Positions 6,750 to 14,780 of a stretch of DNA of 19,243 nucleotides are shown here, one piece after another. The DNA is taken from assembly GCA_937892735.1 (NCBI GenBank), contig CALBGL010000030.1, forward strand, positions 1-19,243, given 5' to 3'. The notes beneath the pieces were generated by a model that saw nothing but the letters and a program-made list of their open reading frames with translations, made no database searches and had not been told where the DNA came from. The translations under genes were made by a program, and so were the position numbers. Source of the DNA: an uncultured Clostridia bacterium (GTDB taxonomy: Bacteria; Bacillota; Clostridia; Lachnospirales; Bianqueaceae). How positions within the stretch are numbered: the stretch's first letter is position 1; each line of letters begins with the position of its first letter.

Positions 6750-8567
6750 TTGGAACTTTCAGAGTTGACGGCGTATGCGAAGAGGAAATTTCACATTCAG
6801 GAAGAGTACAAATGGGCCGATTTTCCCTATGCCTCTGTTTTGACCGATCCGCATACAGGGAAATGGGTGGCGCTTCTGATGCGCGAGTGGGATACGGACA
6901 TCGGAATGGAGATACAGCGGTGCGATATCAAATGCGGCAGGCTGAGCCATGAAGAGTCTGAAAAACCGTATCTGACCCAGCCGTTTCGGATGAGAGGGGA
7001 GAAATGGGTCGGCATCGTCATGGAGGCATGCAGTGAACCGAAAGAGGTGTTTCGGCTGTTTGATCGCGCCGTATGTGGAGAAGAGAGTCAGGGGTTTACG
7101 ATCACGCTGGAAATGGCGCCAAGACGGGAGACCATAGTCTGCCCGGATCCGACGACGCCGGATGTGGGTGAACAAATGTCCTTGACGTCGCCGGATATGC
7201 CAGAGAAGATTCTAAAGATGCGGAGGATGTTTCAATACGAGAATGGGATTCTGCTCACGAAGAATGAGAAGTTCTATCGGCAGGGCAGGTTCATGGAAGA
7301 TTATGAGGATGATGCGCCCTGGACAGGATCCTTTCGGTGCTATTTTCCGACTTATCAGGATCTGAATCTCAGGATGCTGCGCGGATATTTTACCTGGCGG
7401 ACCCATGTAAGAAGAGGAGAATTTCGGCCGATTGCCCTGTCGTTAGCCTATATTTATATATATGAACTGTTGAATGGGATCGGAGTGCACTCGCCGGAGG
7501 AGAGTCTGCGGAAGATGCGGGAGTTTGAGCAGGGCTTCCTGGATACAGGGCTGGGAAACGAGAACATGCGTCAGAATCTGCACCGCTGGATGCTGGAATA
7601 CGCGGTGCTTCAAAATTTACCTCCCGAGTTGGCCAGAGAGTATGCGGATCCCGAGATCCTGGAGAAGGATCGGGCGATTGAAGCGCTTCGATTCCCCGAG
7701 AAGGCCACGGACGAGGAGATTGTTTCCGCGTTGCATGTTTTTTCAAAAGACAACCTAAATGCCTCTCCGATTTTCCTGCATGACGAGGCACGCGGCGTGC
7801 GATTATTAGCGGCCGTATGGCGGTATATGGCGGAGCATTATCGTTCAGGGAAGAAAGACTTCTTTACGGTCTGCTTTGATAGGGCAAGGTCTTTCAGGTG
7901 GCATCCACTGGCGAATGCGATATACTGGGAAGAGCAGAAACATCCGGATGTGGAATACACACTCGATGCGTGCAGAACCTATCGCTGTTCAGGAAGCGTC
8001 TGGTTTGAGAAGCGGTTCGATAAGCTCTTCTTTGATCGAGAGTCTTTTCAGGCCTTCTTGCATGAGACCGAAAGAGGATTGCGGGAATACCTGAGGTCTG
8101 GACATAAAATGCGCAAGAGGCCGAAGGAGGCCTGGGTAACGCCATATGTGAAGGCCGTGCTGGAAGAAGACAGACGGCAGGAGGAAGAAGCCGCCAGGCC
8201 GAAGATTCAGATCGATTTCTCGCGCCTTTCTGGCATTCGGCAGGACGCGAGGAGGACCAGGGACAGTCTCCTGACAGAGGATGAAATGGAGGAAATGCCA
8301 GAAGAGGCGGCGGAGGCCGTCGAAATGCCGGCGGAGCCGATTGCGGGATTGGACGCGCTGTATAGCCGGATCCTGCGGGATCTTCTGGCGGGAAAGCCTG
8401 TAGAGAACTTGATAAAGAGCCATCATCTCATGCCTTCTGTCATCACGGATACGGTGAATGAGGCTCTCATAGATGAGATCGGAGACAGTGTTTTGGAATG
8501 GGATGGACATACCCTCTCGGTAGTGGAGGAGTATCGGGAGGAAGTCCTGCAGTTATTGGGAGGTTAA
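6750..8567 (+). CDS. TerB_N/TerB_C domain protein with N-terminal YjbR/MmcQ-like domain
   Basis: A 605-residue protein that starts with TTG, preceded by GGGAGGT at a good distance. Residues 5-108 resemble the YjbR/MmcQ family: a hydrophobic core around DPHTGKWVALLM, the CDIKCG strand, and PFRMRGEKWVGIVME. Residues about 155-310 fit TerB_N (MRRMFQYENGILLTK, FPTYQDLNLRMLRGYFTWRT, IYIYELLNGIG). The C-terminal part, about 470-605, fits TerB_C, with a charged helical stretch, QIDFSRLSGIRQDARRTRDSLL and a final winged-helix-like segment. No clear central TerB domain is visible between them. TerB_N/TerB_C proteins are known companions of helicases and ATPases in proposed Ter-linked DNA-processing systems. 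It leads an operon with a BrxD-like ATPase and a BrxHI-like helicase, so a scaffold or sensor role is plausible (inference). Confidence 0.8.
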   Translation: MELSELTAYAKRKFHIQEEYKWADFPYASVLTDPHTGKWVALLMREWDTDIGMEIQRCDIKCGRLSHEESEKPYLTQPFRMRGEKWVGIVMEACSEPKEVFRLFDRAVCGEESQGFTITLEMAPRRETIVCPDPTTPDVGEQMSLTSPDMPEKILKMRRMFQYENGILLTKNEKFYRQGRFMEDYEDDAPWTGSFRCYFPTYQDLNLRMLRGYFTWRTHVRRGEFRPIALSLAYIYIYELLNGIGVHSPEESLRKMREFEQGFLDTGLGNENMRQNLHRWMLEYAVLQNLPPELAREYADPEILEKDRAIEALRFPEKATDEEIVSALHVFSKDNLNASPIFLHDEARGVRLLAAVWRYMAEHYRSGKKDFFTVCFDRARSFRWHPLANAIYWEEQKHPDVEYTLDACRTYRCSGSVWFEKRFDKLFFDRESFQAFLHETERGLREYLRSGHKMRKRPKEAWVTPYVKAVLEEDRRQEEEAARPKIQIDFSRLSGIRQDARRTRDSLLTEDEMEEMPEEAAEAVEMPAEPIAGLDALYSRILRDLLAGKPVENLIKSHHLMPSVITDTVNEALIDEIGDSVLEWDGHTLSVVEEYREEVLQLLGG

Positions 8568-8572
8568 GATAG

Positions 8573-9904
8573 ATGAGCGATCATGATAAAAAAGTACCGA
8601 GGAGAATTGCGCAAACGATTTTGAATTCCTTAAAGGGCGGCGTAGTTCCTAGAATTGGCCTGCCGTATATCACCGTGGGAAGAAAAAATGAGATCGAGGC
8701 CCTGCTGCATGACGTGGATATCATCGCAGAGGGTGGGGCTTCTTTTCGCTTTATTGTAGGCCGGTATGGCGCTGGCAAGAGCTTTCTAATCCAGACCCTT
8801 CGCAATTACGTCATGGATAGAGGATTTATCGTGGCGGATGCGGACCTTTCTCCGGAACGAAGGCTGCAGGGGACAAGGGGACAGGGATTGGCGACTTATC
8901 GGGAGCTGATTAGCAATCTTTCTACCAAGACCAAGCCAGAAGGCGGCGCCTTGACATTGGTACTGGATCGCTGGATCAACAGTGTACAGGCAGAGGCGGT
9001 GCAGGAGACAGGGCGGATGCCGGGAGATCCGGCCTTGACCAAGATCGTGGATCAGAAGATTTACGCCGTGACTTCGGCGATCAGCGAGCTGGTGCATGGG
9101 TTTGAGTTCGCCCGCCTCCTATCTCTGTATTATCATGCGTATATAGAGGATGATGAGGAGACGAAAGCCAAGGTTGTGCGCTGGTTCCGCGGCGAATACG
9201 CGCTCAAGCGAGAAGCCAAGGAGGCGCTCGGAGTCAATATCATCATCACGGATGATGACTGGTATGATTATCTGAAGATCTTTGCCGTGTTCTTCCGACT
9301 GGCGGGCTATACCGGGATGATGCTCATGATCGATGAACTGGTCAATATTTATAAGATTCCCAATACGATCACGCGGCAGTACAACTATGAAAAGCTGTTG
9401 ACGATGTATAACGATACGCTGCAGGGGAAAGCGCGGTATCTGGGGATCATCATGGGGGCCACACCGCAGGCGGTGGAAGACAAGAGGCGGGGACTCTATA
9501 GCTACGAGGCTTTGCGCTCCCGGCTCGCGGAGGGTAAGTTTTCCAAACCGGGAGCGAGGGATCTTCTGGCGCCCGTGATTCGTCTGGAACCGCTGACGCC
9601 GGAGGAGATGATGGTACTTTGTGAAAAGCTATCCGACATACATGCGGATCTGTATGGATATCCAAGGCGGCTTGGCAGTGAGGAACTTGCGAGGTTTATC
9701 CAGATGGAATACGGAAGGATCGGCGCAGATCAGAATATTACGCCGCGAGAGGTGATTCGGGACTTCATCGAAGTACTGGATCTACTGTATCAGAATCCGG
9801 GGATGGATATAGAAGAATTGCTGCAGTCGGAGGAATTTACTTATGCGAAGTCGGAAGCCGTGTCGGATGAGACGGGGAAGGACTATGTGGAGTTTACATT
9901 ATGA
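8573..9904 (+). CDS. brxD: BrxD-like P-loop ATPase (BrxC/BrxD family, DUF2791)
   Basis: A 443-residue ATP-binding protein. The N-terminal signature RRIAQTILNSLKGGVVPRIG (residues 10-29) and VGRKNEIEALL are hallmarks of BrxD-like proteins. Walker A is GRYGAGKS at 63-70, Walker B MMLMIDEL at 249-256 and a sensor-like strand GIIMGATPQ at 291-299, an AAA+/STAND-like set with all catalytic residues present. DADLSPERRLQGTRGQGLATYREL (88-111) is also family-typical. In type 2 BREX, BrxD is encoded beside the helicase BrxHI, as here. The gene begins 5 bases after the TerB-type gene, with GGGAGG inside the end of that gene, and overlaps the helicase start by 4 bases. The family call is firm; the role without core BREX genes is not known to me. 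Confidence 0.88.
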   Translation: MSDHDKKVPRRIAQTILNSLKGGVVPRIGLPYITVGRKNEIEALLHDVDIIAEGGASFRFIVGRYGAGKSFLIQTLRNYVMDRGFIVADADLSPERRLQGTRGQGLATYRELISNLSTKTKPEGGALTLVLDRWINSVQAEAVQETGRMPGDPALTKIVDQKIYAVTSAISELVHGFEFARLLSLYYHAYIEDDEETKAKVVRWFRGEYALKREAKEALGVNIIITDDDWYDYLKIFAVFFRLAGYTGMMLMIDELVNIYKIPNTITRQYNYEKLLTMYNDTLQGKARYLGIIMGATPQAVEDKRRGLYSYEALRSRLAEGKFSKPGARDLLAPVIRLEPLTPEEMMVLCEKLSDIHADLYGYPRRLGSEELARFIQMEYGRIGADQNITPREVIRDFIEVLDLLYQNPGMDIEELLQSEEFTYAKSEAVSDETGKDYVEFTL

Positions 9905-12135
9905 ACGTATTTGAGAGATTCACTCCGTTCATTCAGGATTATATCTATCGTTCCGGATGGCAGGCGCTGCGGGGCGTACAGAATGCCGCAGGAGAAGCGA
10001 TTTTCGGTACGGAAGACAATGTGCTGATCGCTGCTTCGACAGCGTCTGGAAAGACGGAGGCCGCGTTTTTTCCCATTCTGACACTGATGGATGAGGAGCC
10101 GCCGCGCAGTGTGGGGGCGCTGTATATTGCGCCGTTGAAGGCGCTCATCAACGATCAGTTTGGACGTTTGACAGAACTGTGCGAAGAGACCGGTATTCCA
10201 GTGACCAAATGGCATGGGGATGCGACACAAACACAGAAGAGAAAACTCCTGAGAAAGCCAGCGGGGATTCTGCAGATCACGCCGGAATCACTGGAATCGC
10301 TGATGATTAACAAACACATGGAGATTCCCTCTCTGTTCGGCGATCTGCGTTTTATCGTCATTGATGAGATTCATTCACTGTTGCGGGGAGACAGGGGGAT
10401 GCAGACTTTTTGTCTGATCGAACGGCTCTGCCGGCTGGCGGGGGGCTATCCCCGGAGAATCGGTCTCTCGGCGACGATCGGCAATCCGGAAGAGGCAGGC
10501 CGTATTTTGGCGGCAGGCAGCGGACGGCGGACGGTGATTCCTGCTTTTGACGGCGGGAAGGAGACATGGCGTTTGTCTATGGAGCATTTCTTCAATACAG
10601 CGCCGCAGGCGGATGAGGATCAGCGAGACGTACCGGAGATGCCTCCTCAGGAGGAGGCGACCGATACAGCGCCCAAGGCAGCAGATCCGGGGATCGGATA
10701 TATTTTTGAGCATACACGGGGGAAGAAATGCCTGATCTTCACGAACTCCCGCGAGGAGTGCGAGGCAGTTTGCCAGAGCCTGCGACAGTATTGCGAGGTG
10801 AATCATGAACCGGACCGTTTTTTGATCCACCATGGCAATCTTTCGGCATCGTATCGGGAGAGTGCGGAAGACGAGATGAAAGACGAGGATTCTTTCCTGT
10901 CTGTCTGTGCCACGGCGACTTTGGAGCTGGGCATTGATATCGGAAAGCTGGAGCGGGCGTTTCAGATAGACGCCCCTTTCACGGTCTCCGGCTTCCTGCA
11001 GCGTATGGGCAGAACCGGTCGGAGAGGCAATCCTTCGGAGATGTGGTTTGTTATGCGGGAGGATCATCCGGAGCCAAGAGCCCTGTTTCCGGAGATGATC
11101 CCCTGGCGTCTGATACAGGGGATTGCTTTAGTGCAGCTGTATCTGGAAGAACGCTTTGTAGAGCCTCCGAAGACGGATCGTCTTCCCTACAGCCTGCTGT
11201 ATCATCAGACCATGAGTACGCTGGCTTCCTGCGGGGAGATGAGTCCTGGCGAACTGGCGTCCCGGGTGTTGTCGTTGGCCTGTTTTCACAGAATCTCGCA
11301 GGAAGACTACCGCGCTCTGCTGCAGCATCTTTTAGAAATTGACCATATCCATCGGACGGAGAATGGCGGCCTGATTGTGGGCTTGACAGGAGAACGGATT
11401 GTCAATAACTATAAATTTTACGCAGTATTTCAAGAGAATATCGAATATGCAGTGCGTTCCGGTTCAGAGGAATTGGGGACGATTGTCAAACCACCTCCGG
11501 TAGGGGATAAGATCGCGATTGTCGGCAGGGTATGGGTTGTGGAAGAAGTGGATCATAAAAAGCGAGAGGTGTACTGTACGTTGGTCAAGGGGAATATCCC
11601 GGCCTATTTTGGAGATGTTCCCGGCGATATCCATACACGTATTCTGGAGCGCATGTATACTGTCTTGCAGGAACAGAAGGGCTATCCGTATCTGATGCGG
11701 CATGCGGTATGCAGATTGCGGGAAGCCAGAGAGACATTCCAGAGGGCCGGGATAGGAAATCATCCGCTGATTTCCCTGGGCGGCCACATGTGGGCGCTTT
11801 TTCCCTGGTTGGGAAGCTATGCGTTTCTGGCTCTGGAACGTTTTTTGAAGATCCGCTGTGCTGGGCTTTTGGGATTGAAGGGAATGAACCCTTCCAGACC
11901 CTATTATCTGCAGTTTACCATGAAGGCCAGCGAAGAGGAATTTTATCGGGTGGTGACAGAAGAGGCGGAAAAAGAGTGGGATCCGATGGAACTTGTCTAT
12001 CCGAAAGAAGTCCCGGTGTTCGAAAAATACGATGAATATGTGCCGGAGGAGTTGGTTCGCAAGGGATTTGCGCTGGGCGTGCTTGATGTAGAGGATATGA
12101 AAAGAAGAGTACGCGGCTGGACGATATACCTGTGA
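9901..12135 (+). CDS. brxHI: BrxHI/Lhr-like superfamily 2 DEAD/DEAH-box helicase
   Basis: A 744-residue helicase with an intact motor: motif I ASTASGKTE at residues 45-53, motif Ia around YIAPLKALINDQ, motif II DEIH at 155-158, motif III SAT at 190-192, motif IV region FTNSREECE, motif V CATATLELGIDIG at 336-348 and motif VI QRMGRTGRRG at 367-376. This arrangement, with an extended C-terminal region of about 350 residues, fits the Lhr-like BrxHI helicases rather than RecQ or RNA helicases. An acidic, low-complexity linker at about 235-263 joins the two motor lobes. The ATG overlaps the ATPase stop (ATGA), so the two are translationally coupled. It would translocate on DNA, probably in one complex with the ATPase and TerB-type protein (inference). 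No terminator is seen in the 86 bases before the flavodoxin gene's likely start. Confidence 0.88.
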   Translation: MNVFERFTPFIQDYIYRSGWQALRGVQNAAGEAIFGTEDNVLIAASTASGKTEAAFFPILTLMDEEPPRSVGALYIAPLKALINDQFGRLTELCEETGIPVTKWHGDATQTQKRKLLRKPAGILQITPESLESLMINKHMEIPSLFGDLRFIVIDEIHSLLRGDRGMQTFCLIERLCRLAGGYPRRIGLSATIGNPEEAGRILAAGSGRRTVIPAFDGGKETWRLSMEHFFNTAPQADEDQRDVPEMPPQEEATDTAPKAADPGIGYIFEHTRGKKCLIFTNSREECEAVCQSLRQYCEVNHEPDRFLIHHGNLSASYRESAEDEMKDEDSFLSVCATATLELGIDIGKLERAFQIDAPFTVSGFLQRMGRTGRRGNPSEMWFVMREDHPEPRALFPEMIPWRLIQGIALVQLYLEERFVEPPKTDRLPYSLLYHQTMSTLASCGEMSPGELASRVLSLACFHRISQEDYRALLQHLLEIDHIHRTENGGLIVGLTGERIVNNYKFYAVFQENIEYAVRSGSEELGTIVKPPPVGDKIAIVGRVWVVEEVDHKKREVYCTLVKGNIPAYFGDVPGDIHTRILERMYTVLQEQKGYPYLMRHAVCRLREARETFQRAGIGNHPLISLGGHMWALFPWLGSYAFLALERFLKIRCAGLLGLKGMNPSRPYYLQFTMKASEEEFYRVVTEEAEKEWDPMELVYPKEVPVFEKYDEYVPEELVRKGFALGVLDVEDMKRRVRGWTIYL

Positions 12136-12221
12136 TACCGAAGATGGGGAAGTAATAGGAATTTTTTCAAACAGGGGGAGCGTTGTGCGGCTACTTTTTC
12201 TGTAGAAAGGAGAACTGTAAA

Positions 12222-12743
12222 ATAAGTCATATATTAGTTGTATATTTTTCTCGCGAGGGAGAGAATTATTGGAACGGAAACATGAAAAACCTCGCAAAGG
12301 GCAATACCGAAGTAGTGGCAGAAATGATAGCGGCAATGACAGGGGGAGAGCTATTTCAAGTAGAAACTGTCAAACCGTATGCGGAGGACTATCATGCCTG
12401 TGTCAAAGAGGCGGTGTCAGAGCTGCGGGCAAACGCAAGACCAGAGCTCAAGCGGTATCTGGACACACTCCATGATTATGATACCATTGTACTGGGGTTT
12501 CCTAACTGGTGTGGAACCATGTCCATGCCCATGTTTTCCTTTCTGGAACATTATGATTGGGACGGAAAACGGATTCTTCCGTTTTGTACCAATGAGGGCA
12601 GCGGTATGGGAAACAGTGAGCGAGATATTCAGAAGATTTGTAAAGGAGCTAAGGTGGAAAGCGGATTATCGATTCATGGCGCCGAGGCGGCAGATTCCTA
12701 TGATCGGGTGGAAGCATGGCTTTCTCCCTGGATAACGACATAA
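12222..12743 (+). CDS. Flavodoxin-family protein; start codon uncertain (possible ATA)
   Basis: The N-terminal FMN-phosphate strand-loop SHILVVYFSREGENYWNG, then LGFPNWCGTMSMPMFSFLE and LPFCTNEGSGMGNS, identify a flavodoxin of the type fused or free in Clostridia (Flavodoxin_4-like), of normal size near 173 residues. It would carry FMN and transfer electrons in the cytoplasm. The family usually starts with M at the position where this gene has ATA (12222-12224). AAAGGAG (12206-12212) lies 9 bases before that ATA, ideal spacing. The only upstream in-frame start, TTG at 12183, sits 2 bases after a GGGGGAG run, which is too close. Internal ATG at 12282 would delete the FMN-binding strand. Either ATA is used or the gene is poorly expressed. 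Confidence 0.82.
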   Translation: MSHILVVYFSREGENYWNGNMKNLAKGNTEVVAEMIAAMTGGELFQVETVKPYAEDYHACVKEAVSELRANARPELKRYLDTLHDYDTIVLGFPNWCGTMSMPMFSFLEHYDWDGKRILPFCTNEGSGMGNSERDIQKICKGAKVESGLSIHGAEAADSYDRVEAWLSPWITT

Positions 12744-12758
12744 CAGAGAGAGAACGGT

Positions 12759-13190
12759 ATGACATTCGAGGCGAAGTATTTTGAAGAACTGACCACCACA
12801 GAGCTGTATGAGATCCTCAAGACGCGATCCGAGATTTTCGTGGTGGAACAAAACTGTGTGTATCAGGATCTGGATGATAAGGATTATGAAAGTCTGCATG
12901 TGTTTTCGAGAGAGGAAAACCGTGTGAACGCGTATTTGCGCGTATTTTACAAAGAGAAGCATGTGGCGCAGATCGGTCGAGTAGTGACGCTCCATCACGG
13001 GATAGGGCTAGGCGGACAGTTGCTCAGAGAAGGCATCAGACAGGCTCGGGAGAAATTCTTAGTCAACCAGATTTATATTGAGGCGCAGTGTTATGCGACA
13101 GGATATTATGAGAAGGCTGGTTTTGTGCCTTGTTCGGAAGAGTTTATGTTGGACGGCATCCCTCATATAGAGATGCTTTTCACCTTATAG
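12759..13190 (+). CDS. elaA: ElaA-like GNAT acetyltransferase
   Basis: A 143-residue protein close to the usual length of ElaA (about 150). The start FEELTTTELYEILKTRSEIFVVEQNCVYQDLDDKD is the family signature. The acetyl-CoA-binding segment is near IGRVVTLHHGIGLGGQLLREGI (approximately residues 70-91), and the C-terminal ATGYYEKAGFVPCSEEFMLDGIPHI also fits. It should transfer an acetyl group from acetyl-CoA to an unknown small molecule or protein amine. It begins 15 bases after the flavodoxin with an AGAGAGA-type ribosome binding site, consistent with cotranscription. Confidence 0.85.
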   Translation: MTFEAKYFEELTTTELYEILKTRSEIFVVEQNCVYQDLDDKDYESLHVFSREENRVNAYLRVFYKEKHVAQIGRVVTLHHGIGLGGQLLREGIRQAREKFLVNQIYIEAQCYATGYYEKAGFVPCSEEFMLDGIPHIEMLFTL

Positions 13191-13213
13191 GTATGTGAAG
13201 GGAGAGAAAATCA

Positions 13214-13687
13214 ATGAGAAGAAAAGATCGAGAGGTTAAGGATCCGGCCAGGATTGAGGAAGCCATCGCACAAAGCGAGATTCTGCGAGTAGGCTTTGTG
13301 GATGAAGGGGAAGTCTATATTGTCCCAGTGAATTTCGGGTATTCCCGGGAAGAAGGAAGGTATACACTGTATTTTCATGGCGCCAGCGCGGGACGTAAAT
13401 ACGACCTGGCGTGTAAGGGAGGTTCCGTTGGATTCGAGATGGAAGCTGCCTCCAAGCTGCAGATTCAGCAAGAAATCGCCTGCAATTCCACCTGTAATTT
13501 CAAAAGTGTGATCGGAAGTGGACGGATCTTTCTGATCACAGACCCAGAGGAGAAGCGAAAGGGGCTGAATCAGATCATGGGCCATTTTACCGGAAGGGCT
13601 GCGCATGTTTTTGAAGAAAAAGCCCTGGCGGCGACTGCCGTGTATCGGATTGAAGTGGACAAACTCTCGTGTAAGGAGAAGGCATGA
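13214..13687 (+). CDS. PNPOx-fold flavin-binding protein, NimA-like
   Basis: A 157-residue split-barrel protein of the pyridoxamine 5'-phosphate oxidase-like group. Residues ILRVGFVDEGEVYIVPVNFGY (23-43) and LYFHGASAGRKYDLA (52-66), then VIGSGRIFLI and a final short helix, match the NimA/5-nitroimidazole reductase-related branch, which binds FMN. No substrate can be read from the sequence; drug resistance should not be assumed. AAGGGAGAG lies upstream of the ATG. Its last bases overlap the HAD gene start (ATGA), which suggests coupling. Confidence 0.83.
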   Translation: MRRKDREVKDPARIEEAIAQSEILRVGFVDEGEVYIVPVNFGYSREEGRYTLYFHGASAGRKYDLACKGGSVGFEMEAASKLQIQQEIACNSTCNFKSVIGSGRIFLITDPEEKRKGLNQIMGHFTGRAAHVFEEKALAATAVYRIEVDKLSCKEKA

Positions 13688-14403
13688 TGGGAGTGCCGCG
13701 TATGATCTTGTTCGACTATGGACAGACCTTGTTATGTGAACAGGATTTTGACGGTGTGGCAGGGACGAAAGCAGTTTTACAGTATGCGATAAAAAACAAA
13801 TACCATTATACAGCAGAAGAGATACAGGCAGCGGCCAGCGAGATCCGTCGGGATGTGGGCCGAGGAGATCCGAAGACAAGACATCAGTTTCAGATTGAAG
13901 TGCCGAATCACATGTTGACGGCTTACTTATATCAGTCTATGGGGATAGAACTGTCATTGACATCGTCACAGATCGACAGAGTCTTCTGGGATGCAGCATC
14001 CCCGGCGGTTCCTACGGAAGGAATCGAGGAATTTCTCTTATATCTCAAAGAGAGGCGGATTCGTACGGGCGTCATTAGTAATATACCTTACTGGGCGGAG
14101 GTGGTTCAGGAGCGTATTCGCCGTTTGCTGCCTTTCAACGATTTCGAGTTCGTTTTGACATCCAGCGAGTACATGTTTCGGAAGCCCCATGCGCGTATTT
14201 TTCAGTTGGCGCGGGAAAAGGCAGACCTTCAGCCAGAAGATGTCTGGTATATAGGAGATAACTATCAGTGCGATGTTGTGGGCGCGAGAAATGTCGGAAT
14301 CTTCCCCGTATATTATATTGGCGCTTCGAAAAAGCAGCCAGAAGAGGATGTATTGACGGTAAGTACATGGAAAGAACTAGAGACATATTTAGAGAATCAA
14401 TAG
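13684..14403 (+). CDS. HAD-superfamily hydrolase
   Basis: A 239-residue Rossmann-fold phosphatase-like protein. Motif I is DYGQT at residues 11-15 (nucleophile Asp11), motif II is in GVISNIPYW with the Ser, motif III Lys is in FRKPHARIF, and motif IV is IGDNYQCDVVGARNVG. The second motif I Asp of phosphatases (DxD) is Gly here, which is frequent among some clostridial FDYG-type HAD proteins, so phosphatase activity is uncertain. An alpha-helical cap lies between motifs I and II. AAGGAG stands 5 bases before the ATG at 13684. It probably ends the unit that starts with the flavodoxin. Confidence 0.85.
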   Translation: MMGVPRMILFDYGQTLLCEQDFDGVAGTKAVLQYAIKNKYHYTAEEIQAAASEIRRDVGRGDPKTRHQFQIEVPNHMLTAYLYQSMGIELSLTSSQIDRVFWDAASPAVPTEGIEEFLLYLKERRIRTGVISNIPYWAEVVQERIRRLLPFNDFEFVLTSSEYMFRKPHARIFQLAREKADLQPEDVWYIGDNYQCDVVGARNVGIFPVYYIGASKKQPEEDVLTVSTWKELETYLENQ

Positions 14404-14404
14404 T

Positions 14405-14433
14405 GATATTGCGCCCTGTTACAGGATAATATC
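14405..14433 (+). terminator. Weak hairpin after the HAD gene
   Basis: GATATT (14405-14410) pairs with AATATC (14428-14433), and CCTG with CAGG inside. Only a short T4 follows, 6 bases later, so this is at best a weak terminator. Confidence 0.35.
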
Positions 14434-14446
14434 TGCCCATTTTCAA

Positions 14447-14475
14447 TTGACAAAGAAAAATCTTTATGGTAAAAT
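14447..14475 (+). promoter_or_regulatory. Promoter of the T-box/pheST operon
   Basis: TTGACA at 14447-14452 and TAAAAT at 14470-14475 are separated by 17 bases. Transcription should begin near 14482, just before the T-box leader. Confidence 0.85.
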
Positions 14476-14481
14476 GATAAA

Positions 14482-14738
14482 GATTTCAGGCCATGAGCAT
14501 ATGGGAGTACAGAAGGGACAGTGAGTCAGAGACGGAGTGTCACCGGCTGAAAGCAGTCCGCACGAGCCTTCTGGAAATTTCAGTATGGGAGCCTTTCGGG
14601 GAAAAGCCATGTTGGCGGTAAGCCGAATGCTGGTGTAGCAGAAAGAATACACAAAGGAGCGCAGAGTATGGCGAGAGATACTCTGAAATAGGGTGGTACC
14701 GCGATTCACATCGTCCCTTGTAAGAGGGGCGATTTTTT
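14482..14738 (+). ncRNA. T-box riboswitch, phenylalanine (UUC) specific
   Basis: The universal T-box sequence AGGGTGGTACCGCG stands at 14690-14703, with TGGT (14694-14697) as the site that meets the tRNA 3' end. In stem I, CATA (14498-14501) pairs with TATG (14584-14587), and AGAAGG (14511-14516) with CCTTCT (14567-14572). Between them is a specifier loop with the GGGAGTA motif on the 5' side and TTC at 14579-14581 on the 3' side, read as the Phe codon UUC. This matches the downstream pheS and pheT. Uncharged tRNA-Phe would stabilise the antiterminator and let transcription go on. Stem I boundaries are by eye; the specifier call is strengthened by gene context. Confidence 0.93.
14710..14738 (+). 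terminator. T-box regulated terminator
   Basis: ATCGTCCC (14710-14717) pairs with GGGGCGAT (14725-14732), followed by TTTTTT. The hairpin competes with the antiterminator that uses the T-box sequence just upstream. Confidence 0.88.
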
Positions 14739-14780
14739 ATATACGGAAAATAGCCCAATGAAAAGGAAGGAGAATTATTC

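Noticed and set aside
6750..12135. Complete BREX system
   Set aside because: Only BrxD- and BrxHI-like genes are present; no methylase, PglZ phosphatase, PglW kinase or BrxC/PglY ATPase is encoded in the window.
11464..12336. 290-codon open frame on the minus strand
   Set aside because: It lies opposite the helicase 3' half and the flavodoxin start, both with clear family motifs; its composition (rich in Arg, Pro, Ser, His) is that of a shadow frame.
13211..13879. 222-codon open frame on the minus strand
   Set aside because: It is antisense to the NimA-like and HAD genes and shows no recognisable domain.
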